From: Pirellulales bacterium
GTDB lineage: Bacteria; Planctomycetota; Planctomycetia; Pirellulales; Thermoguttaceae
Direction: 5' to 3'
Assembly (NCBI GenBank): GCA_020846145.1
Contig: JADLEL010000219.1
Location: 1-64,000 of the forward strand
DNA length: 64,000 nucleotides
The notes under the pieces are model-generated. The model did not search any database, had not been told where the DNA came from, and was given only the letters and a program-made list of their open reading frames with translations. The translations under genes and the position numbers were made by a program. Below are positions 49,059 to 57,551 of this stretch, piece after piece. How positions within the stretch are numbered: position 1 is the first letter of the stretch; every line of letters begins with the position of its first letter.

Positions 49059-49493
49059 TTGCGATGATCCTTGGGATTGCGGTTCGAGTAGGCCGTCAAT
49101 TTACCACAATGGGGGGCGGGTTGCAAGCTATCCCCAATCTCGTAAATTGCAGGGAAACTAGGGAGAATTTGCCGATAATTTGGCGGTAGTTATCGACCAA
49201 GAGGCTGGCTTGCCCGCTCCAAAATGGCCCGGACGAGTCCATGCGCCCCGGCCCACCGCTTCCCGCGTCGTTTCAGCCGCAGACTATCGAGATAGCGGCA
49301 TATCGCCCGCCACCCCATCGCCGGGTTTTGGGCTGCCTCGATCCCGTCTCAGCCTCGGGGTTTTCCGGCGATCGTAATCCGGGATCAAGGCCGGAGGGAC
49401 GGATTCATTTTCCGGCTGGGCTGGGACCCAAGCATCTTCATTGCCTCTGTTCGCTCAGATAGCCCCTCACCTCCAATCTCGTTCTACACTCGG
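49059..49493. other. Intergenic region at the right end of the element
   Basis: About 435 bp upstream of hsdM. It should hold the promoter of the RM operon; I see no reliable ORF, tRNA or strong repeat. Confidence 0.45.
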
Positions 49494-49709
49494 CTACCGC
49501 ACCCCATGCCGCGCTGTTTCAATGATCGACGCTTTGACCGAATCCGGCAACGTCGGCCATGCCTTGACCACTTCGGCCAAGTCGGGTGGTAAATCGGCGA
49601 AATCGCCCGCAAGTGCGCCGGTTTCTGCGCCACTTGGAACTTGCGATTGACGTAAGTTGCTTGTGGAATCGGGAGTTAGGGAAACCGGTTCGAGTCTTGT
49701 AGCGCCCAC
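49494..49709 (-). pseudogene. Displaced C-terminal segment of the integrase gene
   Basis: A 71-codon frame entering through the attR core. After VGATRLEPVS it continues to FADLPPDLAEVVKAWPTLPD and SVKASIIETARHGVR, then stops. The frame phase relative to the core is the same as in the integrase gene at attL, so in the excised circle the integrase ORF (18397 to the core) would read straight into it: 1315 plus 194 nt equals 503 codons. It is therefore best read as the exon-like 3' end of int, separated by integration, rather than an independent gene. Confidence 0.7.
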
Positions 49710-49710
49710 T
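49688..49710. repeat. attR core
   Basis: GTTCGAGTCTTGTAGCGCCC followed by ACT, matching 17083-17105 except for C instead of T. With the C, the tRNA-Val acceptor stem (GGGCGCT with AGCGCCC) would be perfectly paired, so this copy appears to be the original chromosomal tRNA 3' end displaced by integration. Confidence 0.85.
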
Positions 49711-49810
49711 GTTATCTAGCAACGACTTACGTCGATTAGATAGGTTGAAAAACGGGTACGGATTTGGCAGAATTGGGTACGGATTCAGTTCCGTTTGGAG
49801 GCCTGCCAAC

Positions 49811-49999
49811 ATGCGTTTGCCTGTCTATCGACGCCGTAAGGATCGAGTTGTCGCCTTCGTCGAATATCGCGCCAAGCGGTATTATCTTCCCGGAAAGGTC
49901 GATTCTCCCGAAAGCCCTGCCGCTTACCATGATTTCATTTCCAAGATCATGCAGGCCAAGGCCGACGATCCACCCCCTAGTGCCGCAAACCACAATTGA
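49811..49999 (+). pseudogene. N-terminal fragment of a planctomycete-type integrase
   Basis: 62 residues (MRLPVYRRRKDRVVAFVEYR, then AKRYYLPGKVDSPESPAAYH). It matches in pattern the short beta-rich N-terminal arm-binding segment that opens many planctomycete tyrosine recombinases, but the core-binding and catalytic domains are missing. It lies 100 bp beyond attR, in chromosome, and may be a leftover from an earlier insertion at the same tRNA. Confidence 0.55.
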
Positions 50000-50044
50000 T
50001 CGCCCATGAGAAGCTAAGCCTTCCCAGATTAACCAGCGAATTTC

Positions 50045-50740
50045 CTAGGCAGATTTTTGTATTGTGCGAAACAGTCGATTATGCAGGTCCACCACAATTC
50101 GCCCCAGGAGACTGCTTTGGCTCCTGAAATCCGGTTGAAACTGGTGAAAATCGGGAACAAATCTCTCTGGTGTCCCATCAGTTGTGATTTGCGACACTAG
50201 CGTGCCGGAACTCATGGCATAGCTGGTCGTGCCGGCCGGGAAAGGGCCGCCCGTCCCCGTGTCCTCATACGTCAATTGCGTCGGTTTGGCGGTGTCCGAA
50301 GGGCACGCAAAAACGGCGGGGCGCCAACCGACGGCCGCCCGGTTCAAGGGACCCATCTGCGCCCTCCAACCTCGGAGGATTTTCAAATTCATCATCTTGT
50401 AGAGCGCATTCAGCTCGATATAAGGCAAAATATGCACGAAGCCGCTGGCGCCAAGGCCCGGATCGGTGGAGCAGATGGCGCCGCTGGGGCCGTCGCATCC
50501 CAAGCGGCCTTTGGGATACGCCCGAAGCGCCGTTTCATAGGTGGAAAAACCCAGGCAGATTTGCTTGAGATTATTCGTGCAATGCATGCGCCGCGCGGCC
50601 TCCCGCGTAGCCTGGATCGCCGGCAACAAGAGCGCGATCAGGATGCCGATGATGGCGATCACGACCAGCAACTCGACCAAGGTGAAACCGCGTCTTCCGG
50701 ACGGCACAATCGTTTCTCCGCCATGCAATCCGTTGTCCAT
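50045..50740 (-). CDS. DUF1559 prepilin-like protein, probably truncated
   Basis: 231 residues. [20 protein letters not shown] is the type IV prepilin-type signal, followed by the [20 protein letters not shown] and LKQICLGF segment of planctomycete DUF1559 (SBP_bac_10-like) proteins. The start at 50740 follows CGGAGA; an upstream frame to 50902 has no prepilin features. Ordinary members are about 300 residues or more with a conserved C-terminal TDGTSNT region. Here the sequence becomes unlike the family after TTDGTPERF, so the gene may be truncated. Confidence 0.8.
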   Translation of the reverse strand: MDNGLHGGETIVPSGRRGFTLVELLVVIAIIGILIALLLPAIQATREAARRMHCTNNLKQICLGFSTYETALRAYPKGRLGCDGPSGAICSTDPGLGASGFVHILPYIELNALYKMMNLKILRGWRAQMGPLNRAAVGWRPAVFACPSDTAKPTQLTYEDTGTGGPFPAGTTSYAMSSGTLVSQITTDGTPERFVPDFHQFQPDFRSQSSLLGRIVVDLHNRLFRTIQKSA

Positions 50741-51047
50741 GACAATGGTCTCCGAAAAATTTTCGGCAGTTTCATCCTGTTTCAGACCGAGTTGAAGTTT
50801 GTTTCTCGACCATAACTCAGACCATTTCATCAATATGCACGGCGACGCCGGAGCATCGAGAAATGGTGTTCCCACGCCCGCGCGCGGAATCAAGGATTTC
50901 ATGGACTTCGCATTTTCTGCCGGATTATCGATCTATCTTGACATCGACCGGAGGTGAAATTATCCTAAAGGGGGGCGTTGGCGTCGTTCGGGGCGATTAT
51001 CCTTCCTCCGCGGATCCGCCGGCAAGCCGCACGGCGAAAGAAACACC

Positions 51048-52724
51048 ATGAAATCCAATCTCTCCGAATCCTTTAGAACGCTTTGGAAATTACTTTTCCT
51101 TCCGATTTTCGTCTCGCTCGCCTTCGTGAATTCGCCGGCCGCCGCCTGCACGAGCGTGTTGGTTTCGCGGGGGGCGTCGGCCGACGGCTCGGTGATGATC
51201 ACCTACCATTGCGACGACGCGGGGGCTTATGCCCGATTGCGAATTACGCCCGCCGCCGATCACAAGCCGGGCGAAATGATCGAAATCCCCTCGCGCAACC
51301 CGGCCGAGAAGACTCCGCGCGGCAAAATTCCGCAAGTCGCGCACACCTACAAGGTGCTTGGCGGGCTGATGAACGAGCATCAACTCTCGATCTCCGAGAC
51401 CACCTTCGGCGGACGGCACGAGTTGATGAATCCCGACGGTTTGCTGGAATACCACCACTTGATGCAACTCGGCCTGGAACGCGCCCGCACGGCGCGCGAG
51501 GCCATTGAAGTGATGATGCAACTGGTCGAGCAACACGGCTACGAATCGGAAGGCGAGTCGATTTCGATCGCCGATCCCCAGGAAGCTTGGATTTTGGAGA
51601 TCGTCGGCACGGGGCCGGGCGGCAAAGGCGCGGTCTGGGCGGCGATGCGCGTGCCCGACGGGCAAATCTCCTGCCACGCGAACAAATCGCGCCTCGCGGA
51701 GATTCCCCGCGACGATCCGGCGAATTGCCTGTATTCCGCGAACGTGGAGAGCTTCGCCGTCGGCAAGGGCTGGTACGATCCGAAATCGGGCCGGCCGTTC
51801 CGCTTCTGCGACGCCTACTGCCCGGCCACGCCGCTCTCGCGGCGGATGTGCGACTCGCGAGTGTGGAGCGTATTCCGCCGCGCGGCGCCGTCGCAACATT
51901 TTTCGCCGGATTACCACCGCTCGAAACCGGGCGCGCAGCCGTATCCGCTGTTCATCACGCCCGACAAGAAAATCTCGGCGGCCGACGTCTTCGCGCTAAT
52001 CCGCGATCATTACGAAGGAACGGAAATCGACATGACGCAAGGCGTTGACGCCGGCCCGTTCAACTTGCCGCGGCGCTGGCGGCCCGCGCCTTGGAAGGTG
52101 GACGGCGTGGAGTACGCCTGGGAGCGGCCGATCGCCACGCAGCAGACGGCGTTTTCGAGCGTTACGCAATCGCGGGCGTGGCTGCCCAACGCCGTGGGCG
52201 GATTGGTGTGGTACGGCGTCGATGACAGCTACACCACCTGCTATCTGCCGTTCTACTCCGGCATCGACGCGGTGCCGAAGAGCTTCGCGGGCGGCTCCAT
52301 CAAGCAATTCACGTGGGACTCGGCATGGTGGGTCTTCAATCTGGCGTCGAACTACGCCTACTTGAAATACTCCGCCATGACGCCGGAGATTCAAGCGGTG
52401 CAGAAGGACATCGAAGGGAACCTCATGGCCCTGCAGCCGGCGGTGGAGAAAACCGCGGCCGAGTTGGCGGGGAGCAATCCGAACCTGATGACGCGGTATC
52501 TGACCGACTACTCGGTATCGCAGGCCGAGTTGACCGTCGCCCGCTGGCGGGAACTGGCCGAGCACCTCATCACGAAATACAACGACGGCTACATTCGCAA
52601 CGAGGAAAAGGGCAAATCGGAGGAGGTCGGCTACCCCGAAGCGTGGCTGCGGAAGGTCATTAAGGAGCGGCCCGAGCAGTTCCGCTTGCCGGTGGAGAAA
52701 CCGGAGCCGAAGCCGGCACATTAA
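51048..52724 (+). CDS. Family C69 (PepD-like) dipeptidase, secreted
   Basis: 558 residues. Signal peptide through SPAAA, then the mature N-terminal nucleophile Cys34 in ACTSVLVSRGASADGS. The motifs VMITYHCDDAG, HTYKVLGGLMNEHQLSI and the YESEGESISIADPQEAWILE segment match C69 dipeptidases (Ntn hydrolases). It should cleave small peptides in the envelope or outside. A repeated hairpin lies just downstream. Confidence 0.88.
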   Translation: MKSNLSESFRTLWKLLFLPIFVSLAFVNSPAAACTSVLVSRGASADGSVMITYHCDDAGAYARLRITPAADHKPGEMIEIPSRNPAEKTPRGKIPQVAHTYKVLGGLMNEHQLSISETTFGGRHELMNPDGLLEYHHLMQLGLERARTAREAIEVMMQLVEQHGYESEGESISIADPQEAWILEIVGTGPGGKGAVWAAMRVPDGQISCHANKSRLAEIPRDDPANCLYSANVESFAVGKGWYDPKSGRPFRFCDAYCPATPLSRRMCDSRVWSVFRRAAPSQHFSPDYHRSKPGAQPYPLFITPDKKISAADVFALIRDHYEGTEIDMTQGVDAGPFNLPRRWRPAPWKVDGVEYAWERPIATQQTAFSSVTQSRAWLPNAVGGLVWYGVDDSYTTCYLPFYSGIDAVPKSFAGGSIKQFTWDSAWWVFNLASNYAYLKYSAMTPEIQAVQKDIEGNLMALQPAVEKTAAELAGSNPNLMTRYLTDYSVSQAELTVARWRELAEHLITKYNDGYIRNEEKGKSEEVGYPEAWLRKVIKERPEQFRLPVEKPEPKPAH

Positions 52725-52732
52725 GTCTCTGT

Positions 52733-52822
52733 AAAAGAATAACCTACTGAACTGTAACGTTGTAGGCACACTCCGTGTGCCGTAATTCACAGACGGCACA
52801 CGGAGTGTGCCTACTACGATTC
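52733..52822. repeat. Palindromic repeat, copy 1 of pair
   Basis: A 22-bp inverted repeat (arms 52762-52783 and 52793-52814, GTAGGCACACTCCGTGTGCC with loop AATTCACAG), preceded by AATAACCT and followed by GATTCCGG. A near-identical copy lies after the next gene at 54848-54941. Each copy sits just downstream of a stop codon. Confidence 0.85.
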
Positions 52823-52862
52823 CGGCAACTTATCGTTTTACAGTTTCCAAGAGCGCCTCAAC

Positions 52863-54842
52863 ATGCGAAATAATTTCTTCGGCGGAACGCTTGCAGTGCT
52901 GATCTTTTCCAGCCTCGCCCGCGCGGACGAAGCCACGGCACGCGTCAACCTCGATAATCTCGCTCCCTCTACGAACGCGATGGCCGGTTGGAGCGACCGG
53001 CATTCGAATCTCGTGCTGAGTTGGCCCCAGGAAAAGGAATCCGGCCTGCAGCAGTTGGTGAGCCTCGTCGGCTGGGGCGGCACGCCGATCACCACGAAGC
53101 TTCTCGGCTGGAATCTGACCGCGGAAGGCAAACCGCTCAAGATGCACTGGGAATCGAGAACCTTCCGCCCGGACAAAGTCGTCGAGGTCGATGCGGCGGA
53201 GGGAATCGAGTTGACGGCGACCACTTCTTGGCCTGGTCGAAATACCCTGGCCGTGGAATTTCTGCTCGTCAACCGGACCGAAAAACCGCGGGACATGACC
53301 TTGAGTTTCAGCTTTCCCGGCAAGGGGCAGCCGCCCGACTGGAAAGGGCCGTTTCCCGCGGGCAAGTTCGTGAGTTTGGAGAACGAAACGGAAGGTTCCT
53401 GGACCACGCTCTACGTTCACAACGAGCACGGCCGCAACGTGCTTTGGGTCCGCGATTACGTGGCCGGAATGACCGATGGCACGACGCTGGAGTTGACGTG
53501 CCTGGCCGACCTGTCGCCGCGGAAACTGCATTTCGAGCCGCAGGACCGGATTGGCCTCGTCATTCCGCTGGGCTTCGGCCGAAATCGGGGCGAAGCGCGC
53601 GACGCGCTCGATGCCGCCGCCGCGAAGATCGCCAAGGGTTGGTCGTCGGCGGAAGAGACCGATCGCCTTCGCGAACTGCTGCGCAAGGCGCCGCCTTTGC
53701 CCGCGAAATATCGCGGGCAGGAGAAGTACGAGCGGCTGTACGCCCATGCGATCACGACGCTCGGCAGCCTTTGCATCCGCGGCGAAGGCGGCTACACCGG
53801 CGCAAAACGGATCCCTTACACCACCAAATTCGCGTTGGCCTGCGCCTTTTTCTGGGACACCTCGTTTTCCTGCACGGGCTTACGCGAGTTCGATCCCGCC
53901 GCCGCCCAGGAGGCGATTTCCTGCTTCACCGAGAACGCCGGACCGCGGGGCAGTCTGCCGGGCACGCTTTGCGACAGTCATCGCGCCGGCGAAGGCCAAG
54001 CGCCGATCATGTCCTGGGCCGCATGGCTTACCTACCAACGCAGCCGCGATAAAACCTGGCTCCGCCGCGTCTATCCCGCCCTGGCCGGCAACAATCGGTT
54101 CTGGTTCAAGCATCATGCCTCGCCGCGGGGTTTGTGCCAATTTTTCAATGCCGGCCAGATTGCCGATGACGACGCCCGCTTCGATCCGATCCAGGGCGAC
54201 AAACGCAACTGGACGCTGACGGGCTTCGAATCGCCCGACCTCAATGCTTTTCTCGTGATGGATTGCCGCTGCCTGGCCGCCATGGCCGACGAACTGGAAA
54301 AACGCGACGATGCGCAGGCATGGCGCGAGCAGGCCGATCGGCTGGCGGAAAAAATCGTCGAGACCATGTATTTCCCCGACGACGCCCTATTCTACGACGT
54401 GAAGACCGGCACGCGCGAGATACTTTCCGGCGTGAAGACGCCCAATATGTTTTTGCCGCTCTGGGCCGGCACTCCGCTGAATAAAGCGCAGATCGGTGCG
54501 GTCGTCGAGCGGCATATTCTCAATCCCCGGGAGTTCTACCGCGATTTGCCGTTTCCCAGCTTGTCGTACGATAATCCCAAGTACGATCCCCAGGGTTACT
54601 GGCGCGGCCGCATCTGGCCGCACGTGGTTTACTGGATGATCCAAACGCTGTGGCGGCAGGGCTACGAAAAAGAAGCGGAACGAACGGCCGATCGGCTGCT
54701 GGCGTTGCTCATGAGGACTCCTTGGCTGCACGAGAACTACGAATCGGGCCAGGGCGGCGGCATTGGCTGCCCGGACTACAATTGGACTTGCGCGACGGCC
54801 ATCGAGCTGCTTCTCGAACGCTACAAGGATCCGCCCCCTTAG
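52863..54842 (+). CDS. Secreted MGH1-like (GH63-type) glycosidase
   Basis: 659 residues. Signal peptide (NNFFGGTLAVLIFSSLARAD), an N-terminal beta-sandwich, then an (alpha/alpha)6 barrel with FALACAFFWDTSFSCTGLRE, TLTGFESPDLNAFLVMD, and YWRGRIWPHVVYWMIQTLWR. These resemble trehalase/GH63 and mannosylglycerate hydrolase MGH1-like proteins. Substrate unknown. It lies between two copies of the same hairpin repeat. Confidence 0.82.
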   Translation: MRNNFFGGTLAVLIFSSLARADEATARVNLDNLAPSTNAMAGWSDRHSNLVLSWPQEKESGLQQLVSLVGWGGTPITTKLLGWNLTAEGKPLKMHWESRTFRPDKVVEVDAAEGIELTATTSWPGRNTLAVEFLLVNRTEKPRDMTLSFSFPGKGQPPDWKGPFPAGKFVSLENETEGSWTTLYVHNEHGRNVLWVRDYVAGMTDGTTLELTCLADLSPRKLHFEPQDRIGLVIPLGFGRNRGEARDALDAAAAKIAKGWSSAEETDRLRELLRKAPPLPAKYRGQEKYERLYAHAITTLGSLCIRGEGGYTGAKRIPYTTKFALACAFFWDTSFSCTGLREFDPAAAQEAISCFTENAGPRGSLPGTLCDSHRAGEGQAPIMSWAAWLTYQRSRDKTWLRRVYPALAGNNRFWFKHHASPRGLCQFFNAGQIADDDARFDPIQGDKRNWTLTGFESPDLNAFLVMDCRCLAAMADELEKRDDAQAWREQADRLAEKIVETMYFPDDALFYDVKTGTREILSGVKTPNMFLPLWAGTPLNKAQIGAVVERHILNPREFYRDLPFPSLSYDNPKYDPQGYWRGRIWPHVVYWMIQTLWRQGYEKEAERTADRLLALLMRTPWLHENYESGQGGGIGCPDYNWTCATAIELLLERYKDPPP

Positions 54843-54847
54843 GGCGC

Positions 54848-54941
54848 GTAAAACAATAACCTAACGAATTGTAACGTAGTAGGCACACTCCGTGTGCCGT
54901 AATTCACAGACGGCACACGGAGTGTGCCTACTACGATTCCG
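54848..54941. repeat. Palindromic repeat, copy 2 of pair
   Basis: Arms 54876-54900 and 54909-54933 (25 bp, perfect), same loop AATTCACAG and same AATAACCT and GATTCCGG flanks as at 52733-52822. It lies between the glycosidase stop and the M28 peptidase start. Confidence 0.85.
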
Positions 54942-54995
54942 GATCGATGCAGGCAACTCGTTAGCCAAGCAAAACGCGATAACGGTCGAGAAAAC

Positions 54996-56672
54996 ATGAT
55001 CCATCGAAACCTATTCTCCGCGTTGCTCGTTCTCCTTTTCCAAATCGCGGCGGCGATGGCCGCGAGCGTGCAGGACGTGGTCAACCAAGTGAGCCAGGCC
55101 GCCTACGCCGATTTTCATGCGAATAGCTTATATACTCATGCGGGGAACAACCGCGGAATCGGCGGCGCGGAACACGATCTTGCCCGAAACAATATCTACA
55201 ATGCGTTTGCGAGCCTCGGCTTGAATCCCGTGCTGAATCCCTTCACCTACAACGGTTCGACGTACCATAACGTCGTCGCCGCGCTTCCCGGAGCGGTCAA
55301 TCCCTCGGCGGTCTATATCGTGGGCGCCCATTTCGATTCGGTGAATAATCCCGGCGCCGACGACAACGCCAGCGGCACGGCGGGCGTGATCGAGCTTGCG
55401 CGGGTCTTCGCCCGGCACCGGTTCGACGCCACGATCGTCTTCATCGCCTTCGATCGGGAGGAGCAAGGCTTGATCGGCAGCAAGGCTTACGCCAACGCGC
55501 ACGTCCAGGACGATATCCGCGGCATGGTTTCGATGGACATGATCGCCTACAATCCCGCCGGCGAGCACTATAACAAGGCGTTCATTTATGGAAGAACCGC
55601 GTCCGATCCCATAAAAAACGATTTGGCGGCCGCGATTTCCGCCTATGGGAACGGGCTGGCTTACGAGATCGCCGGGGACAAGCCCTACAGCGACCATGCG
55701 CCGTTCGAGGCTAACGGGAAACAGGCGTGCCTGCTGATCGAACATGCCCTGGCGGTCAATCCCAATTACCATAAAGCGGGCGATTCCGTGGATACGCCCA
55801 ACTACATCGACTACGCCTTCGCGACGAAAATGACGCGCGGCGTCGCGGGCTGGCTGGCGACCGAAGCCGCGCTGATTCCGCTGGTCAACGGAACCTGGCA
55901 GGCCGGCGGCGGCGGGAATTGGGGCGATCCAATCAACTGGAACGGCGGAATCCCGCAGTACGCGGGCGACTCGGCGATCTTCGGCTCAGCGATCGCCGCG
56001 CCCGCCCAAGTAATCATCGATAACGACGAGACCATCGGCAGCCTGACCTTTCAAAATGTCAACGCATACGCCATCGTCCCCGGCGCGGGCGGCGGCAAGA
56101 TAACGCTCTCCAACACCGGCCTCCCGGCTCCGGTAACCGTCGCCGCGGGCAGTCATGCGATTTCGACCGGCATTGCATTGAGCGGCAACGCGGCCTTCGG
56201 CATCGCCTCGGATTGCGGCTTAATAATTTCGGGCGATATTGGCGAGACCGGCCCGGGGATGTCGTTGACCAAGACCGGCGCGGGAAGGCTGGTTTTGGGA
56301 GGCAATTGCTCCTACACGGGACCAACGGACATTCAGGGCGGCTATTTGGAGCTTGACGGCGGCGGCTTGGCTGGCGCCTCGGTAATCAATGTGGCCCACG
56401 GGGCATTCTTGGAGGTTACCGGAGGTACGCTCGGCATCGCCATGATCGAGGGACAAGGGACGACTCTTGTCAGCGGTAACGGCACGGTGTTGACGGCCCA
56501 AAGCATTACCCAAAGCGCGCTGATCATCGGGAGCGGGGGGGCGGCGAATCGCTCGCTCCAATCCACCGCCGGCGGTACGGTTCCCACGGTGCCCGAACCC
56601 TCCGCGCTCGTCCTGCTCGGCATGGGTGCCCTCGGCCTTTTCGGACGGCTCCGGCTCGCGCCACGTTATTAG
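54996..56672 (+). CDS. M28-family metallopeptidase with surface repeats and PEP-CTERM
   Basis: 558 residues. Signal peptide (NLFSALLVLLFQIAAAMAAS), M28 aminopeptidase domain with zinc ligands in YIVGAHFDSVNNPGADDNAS, DREEQGLIGSKAYANAHVQD and PYSDHAPF, then an autotransporter-associated beta-strand segment (LTKTGAGRLVLGGNCSYTGP) and PEP-CTERM (VPEPSALVLLGMGALGLFGR). Start 54996 preceded by GAGAAAAC. Likely surface-anchored peptidase. It indicates that the host has an exosortase system, which the PEP-CTERM proteins of the element could exploit. Confidence 0.9.
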   Translation: MIHRNLFSALLVLLFQIAAAMAASVQDVVNQVSQAAYADFHANSLYTHAGNNRGIGGAEHDLARNNIYNAFASLGLNPVLNPFTYNGSTYHNVVAALPGAVNPSAVYIVGAHFDSVNNPGADDNASGTAGVIELARVFARHRFDATIVFIAFDREEQGLIGSKAYANAHVQDDIRGMVSMDMIAYNPAGEHYNKAFIYGRTASDPIKNDLAAAISAYGNGLAYEIAGDKPYSDHAPFEANGKQACLLIEHALAVNPNYHKAGDSVDTPNYIDYAFATKMTRGVAGWLATEAALIPLVNGTWQAGGGGNWGDPINWNGGIPQYAGDSAIFGSAIAAPAQVIIDNDETIGSLTFQNVNAYAIVPGAGGGKITLSNTGLPAPVTVAAGSHAISTGIALSGNAAFGIASDCGLIISGDIGETGPGMSLTKTGAGRLVLGGNCSYTGPTDIQGGYLELDGGGLAGASVINVAHGAFLEVTGGTLGIAMIEGQGTTLVSGNGTVLTAQSITQSALIIGSGGAANRSLQSTAGGTVPTVPEPSALVLLGMGALGLFGRLRLAPRY

Positions 56673-56875
56673 AGCGTTTTTTACACCGAAATATCATGAA
56701 TTATGCAGGGTGTCATCGGAACTAGCCGGAACTCCCCGCGAAATGTACAGGTCCTTGTAATATTGATATCAGGGAGTCGGAAATAGGCAGCAATTATCCT
56801 GGTAACCAGTTCAAGCTGGTTCTGAGGACATCGGGCAAACCGTGCGACCCAGCCAGCGAATAATCGGAGGCATGA
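56673..56875. other. Intergenic region, no feature seen
   Basis: 203 bp. No ORF or strong repeat. It likely contains the promoter of the following gene. Confidence 0.4.
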
Positions 56876-57427
56876 ATGAAATCACTTTTTACGATCCACG
56901 CAGGTGAATATTTGGTTGGGGCTCACCTAGAGCATACGTATCCGCTTTGGAACGTGTGGATTCCATCCAAAGACACTGGTATCGACCTCCTCGTGTCGGA
57001 TAGGGAAAATCAGAAGACTGTATCACTTCAAGTCAAGTTCTCTAAAGATTTCAACCCCACGCACGGATCGCCACTTGACCAGAAACATCTTCTAGCCACC
57101 GGATGGTGGACTCATGATCTGGACAAGATTCAAAAATCAAACGCCGACTTCTGGATTTTCGTCCTTCCGTCTTTTGTGGAGAAGGAGACCAGCTTCATCA
57201 TCTTGCCTCCTAAGGAACTGGCACGACGATTCAAATTCATCCACGGCGAAACAAAGAAACGCATTTACTCGTACTTGTGTGTCACAAATACAAAGCGATG
57301 TTGGGAAGTTCGAGGCCTGACAAACGCCGACCAGGAGCTTATCGCTCATGGTGGCTTCTTGGAAAAGAATCGAGATTTCACACAGTTCCTGAACGCGTGG
57401 AAGCAGATCGAGATAAGACTGAAATAG
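56876..57427 (+). CDS. Possible PD-(D/E)XK-like protein of unknown function
   Basis: 183 residues. HAGEYLVGAHLEHTYPLWNV, then DTGIDLLVSDRENQKTVSLQ ending QVKFS recall the E...D...QxK pattern of the DUF4365-type nuclease-like fold. CGGAGGCATGA stands in front of the ATG at 56876. The remainder has no clear motif. Composition is more AT-rich than its neighbours. No partner gene lies next to it. Confidence 0.55.
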   Translation: MKSLFTIHAGEYLVGAHLEHTYPLWNVWIPSKDTGIDLLVSDRENQKTVSLQVKFSKDFNPTHGSPLDQKHLLATGWWTHDLDKIQKSNADFWIFVLPSFVEKETSFIILPPKELARRFKFIHGETKKRIYSYLCVTNTKRCWEVRGLTNADQELIAHGGFLEKNRDFTQFLNAWKQIEIRLK

Positions 57428-57500
57428 AATCTGGGATTAAAAAGTGGTGAAAAAGGTGTCTGGATTATTATCTCAGAAAAGTGTTTCCCGCGGAAAAAAC

Positions 57501-57518
57501 GTGCGTGCAAGCACGCAC
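57501..57518. repeat. Short palindrome
   Basis: GTGCGTGC-AA-GCACGCAC, a perfect 8-bp hairpin in the gap before the uvrC 3' end. Similar units are scattered in the window. Confidence 0.7.
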
Positions 57519-57551
57519 CCTACGATTTGCACCTTCCGCAACAGAAACTTT

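Noticed and set aside
49059-49493. Origin of transfer near the right end of the element
   Set aside because: No nick-site motif, relaxase gene or consistent inverted repeat was seen.
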